64,000 nucleotides of DNA from the NCBI GenBank assembly GCA_964034945.1, contig OZ035962.1, forward strand, positions 18,925,530 through 18,989,529, in the 5' to 3' direction. The position numbers and the translations under genes were made by a program. The notes under the pieces were generated by a model that was not told the DNA's origin, searched no databases, and was given only the letters and a program-made list of their open reading frames with translations. Within the stretch, counting starts at the first letter, position 1. Each line of letters begins with the position of its first letter. Shown here in pieces: positions 56,742 to 64,000 of the stretch. The stretch comes from Chrysopilus asiliformis. Lineage: Eukaryota; Arthropoda; Insecta; Diptera; Rhagionidae.

Positions 56742-56912
56742 TGGTATTCCGTAATTTGATTCAAGCGTTTGTTTCGAGTTAGAAGAAAAAGTGGTATTTG
56801 CTATCTCGATTTCTCTCTGTCATTTATTTCGGTCAAAACAGAGACAGCGAATACATCTTGTTCTTCTAACTCGAAACAAACGCTTGAAACAAGTTACGGA
56901 ATATCACTCCTG
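56742..56912. mobile_element. Foldback MITE, interrupted in its left arm by the 3.5-kb transposon
   Basis: The right arm (reverse complement) reads CAGGAGTGATATTCCGTAAC, TTGTTTCAAGCGTTTG, TTTCGAGTTAGAAGAA. The left arm reads CTAGAGTG (53192-53199), resumes after the transposon with GTATTCCGTAATTTG, and continues the same way. Arms of about 55 bp surround a loop of about 65 bp. Rejoining the halves after removing one TG restores equal arm lengths. Confidence 0.85.
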
Positions 56913-57177
56913 GTGTGTTTGTATAGTGGAGGGGGTGAGGGAATTGTCCAATTTTGCCCGTTCTAGAACTTAGCGTAACCATTTCCGAGAAACGCTACTA
57001 TACAAAATTTCAAGTCTCTAGCTCTATCCTTTCGACAGTTACGGTGTTCGCAGACAGGCAAGCAAACAGACGGACAGACGGTTGGACATGCATAAATCAA
57101 AATCTTTTGTCATACACAAGGGTGTGTAGGTGATTTTTGTGTCCGATTATTGGTTCAATGCGTTACAAACGGTATAC
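56913..57177 (-). mobile_element. mini-me/HINE-like element, right part (5' side)
   Basis: TTGTATAGTGGAGGGGGTGA, TTTTGCCCGTTCTAGAACTT, CAAAATTTCAAGTCTCTAGC, a degenerate core (57051-57090), ATGCATAAATC, GTCCGATTATTGGTTCAATG and CGTTACAAACGGTATACT. It completes the copy begun at 53008. Confidence 0.82.
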
Positions 57178-57276
57178 TGGGACCGACCGTTTCCTGTCCC
57201 GATTTCGATCGGGATTACAGAGTGTCCCAATTAAGGAGAGTGTCCCAATAAGGAAGTTTTACTGTAATTATAAAGA
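57176..57276. mobile_element. Probable pogo-type MITE remnant
   Basis: The right end TTTTACTGTA, reversed, gives TACAGTAAAACTTCC, pogo-like and next to TA. The interior repeats GTGTCCCAATTAAGGAGA and GTGTCCCAATAAGGAAG. The left end (TACTGGGACCGACCG) is a poor match. Confidence 0.4.
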
Positions 57277-58111
57277 ATCATGCGGAAATTTCTCAATTGA
57301 AATTGGAAATTCGATAATTGTGGAACAAGAAATCTTTTATCAGTCTTGTGGGGTTGTTGGATATATTTCGGATTTTTTTGCCAAGTTTTTCAATCATCGT
57401 AAGTAATTTACATAGATTATAAGTTGCTTTGTACCGTTAGTTATTTGAATTTCTCGACCATTTAAATTTTAATATTAATTATTTTGATAACTAGTTGACT
57501 TATATATAGAAATTTTACCTATCCTCCCTCGTCTAGATCGTTCGTGGTCAGGTCAGCGACAGAGATCATACCGTCATTCTGATGAGATCCATCCTTTGAT
57601 TCTCAGGATTGAAACTTGATGTTTCCTTTCGAAAAATCTTTTCCGACTCCTCATTGTTTTCATTGAAATTTATTTTCATTATATTAGTCAATTGTGGCCG
57701 TGAGAAATCTGTTATTTGAATAGAAATGGTTCCGATAGAACACGAAGAGAAATAATAGGACAGATTCTTACAAAACATAGGAATATCCGAGACAATGAAA
57801 TTTTTTGGTAATGACTCCCAAACAAAAGGGAATTCATGCCAAAAAATACCAAAAGCTCCCAAATTTTTTGAAATCCACTGTCAGATATGCGCGGGAGCTG
57901 GTAAAGCAGGCTCTGATGATGGTGAGCCAGTTTCCTTGCCAAAAACAGGCTCCTAGTGGGGTTTCAGAACAGACATGTCTGACCTATTAGGATGAATTTT
58001 TCGGATATGAAAACATCTACAAAAATGATATATTATTATATTTTTAATGACCTATAAGTCGAGAAATTCCGATAGAGATAAGTAGCTAAGTTTCGTTGGT
58101 GCAGACGGGTC
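57277..58111. other. Upstream region, no recognised feature
   Basis: About 0.8 kb without identified repeats. Two overlapping antisense frames at 57566-57942 lack known motifs. Confidence 0.35.
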
Positions 58112-58114
58112 TAA

Positions 58115-58512
58115 TGCGGCGGTCACACGACGCTGTTTTGCCAGCGCTGGTGGCTGTTTGGCTGTTAGCAGCCGTTTCAGCAGCACCGTGTGAACCCTAG
58201 TGCGTTGCTAATATCAGCATCAGCGTGATGATTTTAGCAGCGCTAGTGAAGTAGAGACCGTTCTACTTTGCCAGCGCTTCGAGGGATCACGTGACCCTGT
58301 CAAATGGTTTCTGAGCTGTCAAAAGTCTGATAAGTGGTAAAGTTTGTTTATTGTAAGTTGTTATTGTACGTTTATTTATTTAAATTTGTGTGTTACGTTT
58401 ATTATTAAAAAATCTCTCAGATTAAAATGTCAAACCACTGTTTTTCTACTTGCCAGCGCTACTAACCAACAGCAGCCAGCGGCTGGCAAAACAACGTAGT
58501 GTGACAGCGGCA
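58115..58512. mobile_element. PIF/Harbinger-type MITE, GC-rich ends, TAA target duplication
   Basis: Inverted ends are TGCGGCGGTCACACGACG and TGCCGCTGTCACACTACG. Pairing extends through TGTTTTGCCAGC. They are flanked by TAA (58112-58114 and 58513-58515). GCCAGCGCT/AGCGCTGG motifs recur (58141-58150, 58271-58279, 58451-58459). It is non-coding. Confidence 0.85.
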
Positions 58513-58515
58513 TAA

Positions 58516-60090
58516 GAGCCAGAAATGCCTTTTTTTGTTCATATTTCGTCACTAAAGTTCTATTGAGACAAAAACTTGGGTGTATTTTTGCTGAATTTAT
58601 TAAATTTTGACCAGGACACTGATCATAATAAGATTATAGAGCGTTTTAAATTAGATATTTTATAACAGCATCCTATTTTTCAAACTTGAAAAAGATTTTC
58701 ATTACTAAAATGTACACTTTTAACTCATCTTTTGGTATAAACCGAAAAACTAAAATTGGTATTTTATTTTTAACAATAAAGACATGTAGCATAAAAAGCA
58801 CAATGCATGTCATCAGGTTGGCTCGTAATAAATCTTTTAAATGCAAATTCGAGAATTAGCCTTAGGTCAAGAAACTGACAACAAAAAGCTTCGAAACACA
58901 ATTTGGTAAAAAGATATTTTCTTATTCATGGCAGAGACGACTTTTGCTCCAGAAAATTTGCATAATTTTCTATGCAAAAGCGAACTGTATCCCACCTTTT
59001 TAAGATACAATTATACCGTCTGCATGCGACGATACAGACATAAGTACATCAAATCAAGTTTATGCTGGATTTGAGCTAATTTGAAATTTGAATTAGTTTT
59101 CCTTTCCTAGATAACGTTACAGATGTTAGGTTAACTTTTCTACTTGACTTCAATTTCAAAAATTTTTAATGCTTCACTCATTGTGATTGCTGTCGATGTA
59201 AATATAAAAGACGACAACTAGAATAATTTCATAAAATCTAATAGAGAAACTTGTTTTGTAACAACGAAAATAGTTGGGAATTTTTCTTTCATTCAAAAGC
59301 TATAATAAAAATAAAAAGTTTTATTGCTAAAGTTGTTTTACTTAAAATAAAAATGTTAATTTATTTATTCTGCGTGAAATGTTTGACTCCTAACATATGC
59401 TTTTTCTATACGTTCTTACATAAATGACATTTTTGATTTTGATCTTTTTTCCTCACTTGTGTCAGGTGAAAAGATCAACAGTTTCTGAGAAACAAATTGT
59501 ATAAATAAAAACAGACTATTTATCAGACTCATCTCCAAGGAATTGTGTTATTTTCGCAATATTTTCAAAGCAGAGAGGTATAAAAAAAATGAAATAAAAT
59601 TCGCCCACGATTGATGCTGAAACAAAGTCGTCGCTTGAATTTCTTATGTCTCTGATTGAGTGAAAACGATTGCGCAGTAAAACCAGCAAATAAACATGAC
59701 GTCATTATTACAAACTTTCCAGCAACCTTGTCTACTAACGTCTAAAGATATTATCCCATTAGATGTTGGCATGGTTTAACACCTGTTGACAAATTTCCAT
59801 TCTTTCTTTATTTAAATTTCCCTGAATTTAGATTTCAAAATCACTTTTCCTTCTCTGTTGTTGTACTTGAGTTTCACATGAACTGCAAGCCGTAAAAGTT
59901 AACATTTGTAAGGTGCTGTTACCAGTCAACAGTCGAGACACTAATGCGTATTCGAATGGTCTGCTCGTTTTGCTCGGAAATTGCGCGATCTTGTTTATGA
60001 ACCGAATAGAAAATTTTGACAATTTTTTTCTTAGAAAATCGTATTGAAGAAAGTGGGCAGTCTTCGACTCCAGAGTAGAGCATGCTCTAA
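58516..60090. other. Upstream region, no recognised feature
   Basis: About 1.6 kb of AT-rich DNA without identified elements or coding frames longer than 65 residues. Confidence 0.4.
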
Positions 60091-60092
60091 AT

Positions 60093-60652
60093 CAGTGCTG
60101 CGCAACCTTTATTTGCATACGGCACACCAATTTTTTTTTCTGGAAATCCGGGGCACACCACAAAAGAAAATATAAAAAAATTTGTGTATAAAATATTTAT
60201 AACTAGCTTGCATACCCGTCGTTGCCGGGTTAAGTTTTTTCAGATTTTTATTTTTATCTTTTTTATGGTCTATGTTGGAGCTAAATTTCAGGCCAATCGG
60301 CTCGGTAGTTTCCCCGCGAAAGGGTAACATAGAGGAAGAGCTAAGTTTCAAGATTACTTTACCCCCTCCCCTTACTCCCCCCACCCCTCGCGCTACTTCT
60401 TTATGGGTTTATGTTGGGGCTGGACTCCCGACGAACATCTTTGCCAAATTTCGGGCCAATCGGTTCAGTAGTTTTCTCGCGAAAGAGTAACATAGCGCAA
60501 AAACTAAGTTTCGAAATCACTTTACCCCCTCCCCTTACTCCCCCCACTCCTTGCGCTACTTTTCCGTATGCCTATGTTGGAACCAGAACTACCACAGATA
60601 CTCATGCCAAATTTCAAGTCAATCGGCTCAGCCGTTTTTGCGTGAAAGAGGA

Positions 60653-60707
<55 letters not shown>

Positions 60708-60838
60708 CTAACTCATTTTTATATATTAGTATGATATGATGAAAAAATTTAAAAAAAAAATCCTGAAAAAATTATTAAATAGCTTTTTGAAATGTTTACC
60801 GCGGCACACCTAATATCATTTCCCGGCACACCAGTGTG
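60093..60838. mobile_element. hAT-like element split by a tailed repeat
   Basis: The left end CAGTGCTGCGCAACC is followed by CGGCACACC motifs (60120-60126, 60152-60160). The right part carries GCGGCACACC (60801) and CCGGCACACCAGTG (60823-60836). CAGTG...GGCACACC texts are typical of hAT MITEs. No 8-bp duplication is apparent, so the boundaries are approximate. Confidence 0.45.
60203..60732 (+). repeat. Tailed repeat (5' hairpin ACCCG-CGGGT, ACAG tail), nested in the hAT-like element
   Basis: Starts CTAGCTTGCATACCCGTCGT with the dyad ACCCG ... CGGGT (60213-60229). It then contains three tandem diverged modules, each with CTATGTTGG, CCAAATTTC-type, CAATCGGCTC and CGCGAAAG (60267, 60409 and 60572). 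It ends with an ACAG array (60653-60708) and TTTTTATATATTAGTA. The hairpin-at-one-end, tetranucleotide-near-the-other layout parallels mini-me. A second start lies at about 61998 in the same orientation. Confidence 0.65.
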
Positions 60839-61635
60839 CTTGGAATTCGCCATAAAACTGTTGTATTTCAGCTAAACGACGCAAATGGGAATGCGACATA
60901 AAATATATATTAAAATAAAAATATGATTTAAGGTATTAAAAAAATACATTTATATTTTTTCATAAGTTTGCATTATTTTCGTCTATAACTTTTGTTTTAA
61001 ATGAAAATTTTTTTTTTTAAAAAAACGACAACTGACGATTAGTTAATGACGTACGAAAACATATTTTTCGTTTAACACAACGCAAAAATCCATCGGAATG
61101 GCTTCATCATCAATGAAATATTTTTTGGCGGGATTAATAATTGTATTGATTTCCCTACCACTATTTTATTGCGTAGGATATTTTCTATGCAAGAATTTAT
61201 GATGCCCGCAGATGTGCACACAAATAAATATGTGGCTGTTAAGCTATTTATTTTCACATCGAGAACAATGAAAAGAAGAATTTTCTCATATTTTCCTCGC
61301 TCGGGAAAACAGGCAGGAAACAATAAAAAAAAAAAAAGATGAAAAAAGAAAGAAAAAAAATGTACCAACCCCCTGGCAAAATTGTTTAAACATACATTTT
61401 TATTTGAATTTCCCAGAAAGGTATAAATATCTCAAAGCTTGTAGAGATATTTCTGCGAAATTTTTAAATTGCTAAGCTATTGTTATTACTATCGGTATTA
61501 CTTTTTAATCTTCTGTCCACGGGCGTTTTTATTTTTATGCTATTTAAACGAATATAAACCAATTATATTTGTGTCGGCACACAAAATGACTTTCTATTTA
61601 GCTTTTCCAGTATTTTTTTGGGAAATTCTTTTGAA
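60839..61635. other. Upstream region, no recognised feature
   Basis: AT-rich DNA with A-runs (61324-61360). No element or gene is identified. Confidence 0.35.
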
Positions 61636-62545
61636 TACACGGTGTTTTTTGAGAGGCGCACCTTTCACTCACTCAATCACAGTATCTCCCGAACCACTAA
61701 ACTGATTGCCATGAAATTTTGCACAAAGGATCGTCTCACCTCATAGGCGTTCGCTAAGAAACGGTTTTACAAAATTTCGAAACGGAAGGTCCTGTAAGGA
61801 TAGAGCAAATATCCTTTTTCCAAATTTTTCTCAAGAAAACTGGCTTAGAGGGTTTTCCGGGCAGCTAATCACCAATCTGGTGTCAGGACTTCAAAATTCG
61901 AAACGGGAGGTCCTGATGACATAAAAAAGTTTTTAATTTATTTCTCATTCTTTTGGTGTACAAAACGTATGCCGGCATCGACGGGTATGCAAACTTAGCT
62001 TGCATATCCGTCGTTGTCGGGTTAAAGATTTTTTCATAAGTTTTGGAATACCAAAACAACCGGACAGAACTTAAAAACTTGTGAGACAAGACTTGTCTTT
62101 GCAGGGTTTTCCGTTTAGAATTTTGAAATTCTAACACCCGATGAAATTCTAACAGTGGAAAAACGAAAAATGATATTTAGGTTATCCTTGTAGCGCCTTC
62201 TAATTCAAATTTTGAATTTCTAACTACGGATTCGTGATCAGTGACCCCAAAAATACTGATTTTCCCCGGGAAAAATGGAAAAGGATATTTAGGTTATCCT
62301 TGCAGGACCTTGCGTTTCAAATTTCGAAAATCTAACACCGGATTCGTAATCAGCGACCTCGGAAACCCCGAGTGACACTTTTCAGCCTCCTAATGAGGAG
62401 TAATCAAGGTTTTCAAAAAGCCAAACCCTCTTTATCCCCCCGTTTACCCTCTTAGCAGTAAAATTTCTAAGCCTTAGTGAGCGCCTACGTGAGGGATTGG
62501 ACATACTGTGAAAAATTCTAGTTTCTAGCTGCAGGGGTTACAACT
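61636..62545 (+). repeat. Dispersed repeat family D (copy 2, longer), with nested short repeat start
   Basis: TTGAGAGGCGCACCTTTCAC, CCACTAAACTGATTGCCATG and AAATTTTGCACAAAGG are followed by repeated blocks with TTTCGAAACGG and GGTCCTG (61776, 61899). Then TATCCTTGTAGCGCC-type blocks and CCGTTTACCCTCTTAGCAG lead to GTGAGCGCCTACGTGAGGG and GTTTCTAGCTGCAGG. Near 61985-62025 the start of the tailed repeat (TTGCATATCCGTCG) is embedded, with an inverted partner at 61975. The uninterrupted TTA at 62474-62476 is the empty site matching the MITE at 19364. Confidence 0.65.
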
Positions 62546-62548
62546 GGG

Positions 62549-62888
62549 CGTTGATGAATCAATCAATTATTCAATCAATCAGTTAGTCAATCAGTCAGTC
62601 AGTCAGTCAGTCAATCAGTCAGTCAGTCAGTCAGGCAATCAGTCAGTCAATCAGTCAGTCAATCAGTCAGTCAATCAGTCAGTCAATCAGTCAGTTAATC
62701 AATCAGTCAATCAGTGAGTCAATCAATCAGTCAATCAGTCAGTCAGTCAGTCAGGCAATCAGTCAGTCAATCAGTCAGTCAATCAGTCAGTCAATCAGTC
62801 AGTCAGTCAGTCAGTCAATCAGTCAGTCAGTCAGTCAATCAGTCGGTCAATCAGTCAGTTAATAAGTCAGTCAATCAATCAGTCAGGT
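62549..62888. repeat. (AGTC/AATC)n microsatellite tail of family D
   Basis: About 340 bp of CAGT and CAAT tetramers in higher-order groups (CAATCAGTCAGT). It follows GGGCGTTGATGAATCAATCA; the copy at 19610-19650 has only a short version (GCGCGTTGATGAGTCACTCA). It gives a spurious SQSVSQSV frame. Confidence 0.92.
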
Positions 62889-63040
62889 TAAACGATTATA
62901 TATGCAGATATAGAAGATATAGATGAGAATAAAACATCTTTAAACACTATCTGCACATATCACAATCCGTCGAAAAATTTAGTTTACCTCCCGGCTGCAA
63001 ATATGTATATCTTGTCTCGGATTATTCAATCTAGTGTTAT

Positions 63041-63294
63041 AATTGAGGCGTTAAAAGCTAGAGTGGACCAACCCACATAATCGAGTTTTTGAAGCTTTTC
63101 CACTTTTGTACTATTATTGACTGAAAATTTTTGGAAAAAAAAAATCTGTGGACTTTATTACTCAATGTTGAAACGTTTTTTGGTGTATCCAAATATTTTT
63201 GTCTAAAAACTCACTCGCAATAGTGATTCAAACACAAAAAAATTCACGATTTCGACATGTGGGTTGGTCCACTCTAGCTTTTAACGCCTCAATT
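63041..63294. mobile_element. Young-looking TIR MITE (254 bp)
   Basis: Inverted ends begin AATTGAGGCGTTAAAAGCTA and match without mismatch for about 38 bp, through GAGTGGACCAACCCACAT. Pairing is then looser. No clear target duplication is seen. It is non-coding. Confidence 0.85.
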
Positions 63295-63955
63295 TGACAA
63301 ACCTTAGTGACAACGATAAGTAAGTAAAAATTCTCAAAACCCACAAAAAATCGATTTTAACGAATCTAAATAGGACTAATATAAGCTTTCTTATTACCTC
63401 CTCCCCTCGTCGATGTATCAGAAACCGCAGATCGGATTTGGACACGGTTTGCAAAATAAGAGCCATCAAAATCTACCCATTACGTACACCTTGTAATGAT
63501 ATTTGCTCAACTCCTGAATTTCTAAAAATAAAAAAAAAGTGGTCACGAGTTGAAAAGGTTAAGGGCCACTGTCCTACACAACCAAATCGATACGTTGCTA
63601 ATTTTGAGAATAATTTATGTAACTGATTAGCAATGATCCAATAAATTATCAAATCGAATTATTTGTTGAATTCCGTGGAACCACATCTAATTAACTCCAA
63701 ATACCAAATGTCAGTCGAGGCTATCCAAAATCTTAATTAAATCACCGAGTACCTACTAGTATAAGCAGAACATTAAACATAGCTGAATAGATTGCGATTT
63801 TCTACCTTGCCTAATTGAAAACTCCAAAATTCAAACATTTCTGCCTTTTTATAATTGAAAACTCCAGGCCTATCTAAATTTATGCCCAAATCGTTGAAAC
63901 TGCATCAAAACCGTAATGTCGCATTTTGTTAATCTTTTTACCATTTTATGTTGCG
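63295..63955. other. Right-edge region, no recognised feature
   Basis: About 0.7 kb of AT-rich DNA without identified genes or repeats. Confidence 0.35.
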
Positions 63956-64000
63956 TACACGGTTAAAATTGTGGGACTAAATTTTTATCCCAGTTCTGGA
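63956..64000. mobile_element. Left end of a TACACGG-type TIR element, cut by the window edge
   Basis: TACACGGTTAAAATTGTGGG matches the left end at 29043 (TACACGGTTAAAGTTATTGG). The following GACTAAATTTTTATCCC parallels GACTAACTTTTAGTCCC there. Confidence 0.6.

Noticed and set aside
60093..60838. 8-bp target duplication for the hAT-like element
   Set aside because: Flanking bases (CTCTAAAT at the left, TGCTTGGA at the right) do not match, so the element boundaries are left uncertain.

Overview
The window is AT-rich animal DNA, almost certainly from a fly (Diptera). One recognisable host gene is present: the 3' part of a myocardin-related transcription factor gene (Mrtf) on the minus strand. 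Four coding exons (29865-29536, 28662-28519, 8645-8580 and 4347-923) have good splice sites and compatible phases. Together they encode a continuous 1,320-residue C-terminal protein with three RPEL actin-binding motifs, a basic region, a SAP domain, coiled coils and a glutamine/asparagine/histidine-rich transactivation region. The 5' exon(s) and start codon were not found. The dipteran assignment rests on the insect-type Mrtf, the low GC content, and the abundance of repeats whose architecture (5' TATACYC dyad, GTCY proto-microsatellite core, 3' hairpin) matches the dipteran mini-me / Helentron-associated (HINE) repeats. The species cannot be named from the sequence.

Layout: 1-922 is 3' UTR or downstream flank. 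923-4347 is the large terminal exon. 4348-29535 is mostly Mrtf intron (4.2 kb, 19.9 kb and 0.9 kb introns) packed with transposons. 29536-29865 is the first visible coding exon. 29866-64000 is either a further 5' intron of Mrtf or upstream intergenic DNA, with no confident host exon.

The rest is a dense record of transposition. It holds at least 13 copies of a mini-me/HINE-like element, and three other recurring families, two of which carry GACA/GACT-type tails. It also holds PIF/Harbinger-type MITEs with TAA or TTA target duplications, hAT-type elements with 8-bp duplications, a Mutator-like MITE with a perfect 9-bp duplication, pogo- and piggyBac-like MITEs, mariner-type transposase remnants, tRNA-derived SINE remains, and several large near-perfect inverted repeats.

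The most interesting parts are: (i) a 3.5-kb terminal-inverted-repeat element at 53200-56741 with an intron-containing gene of unknown family and end regions packed with a short repeated motif, nested in a foldback MITE that is itself nested in a mini-me copy; (ii) a possible wider group of elements with TACAC-type ends and motif-array flanks (23710, 29043, 47614, 63956); (iii) two mini-me subfamilies whose 5' and 3' sub-terminal inverted repeats have changed together; (iv) a MITE insertion at 19364 whose empty site is preserved at about 62474 in the same window.
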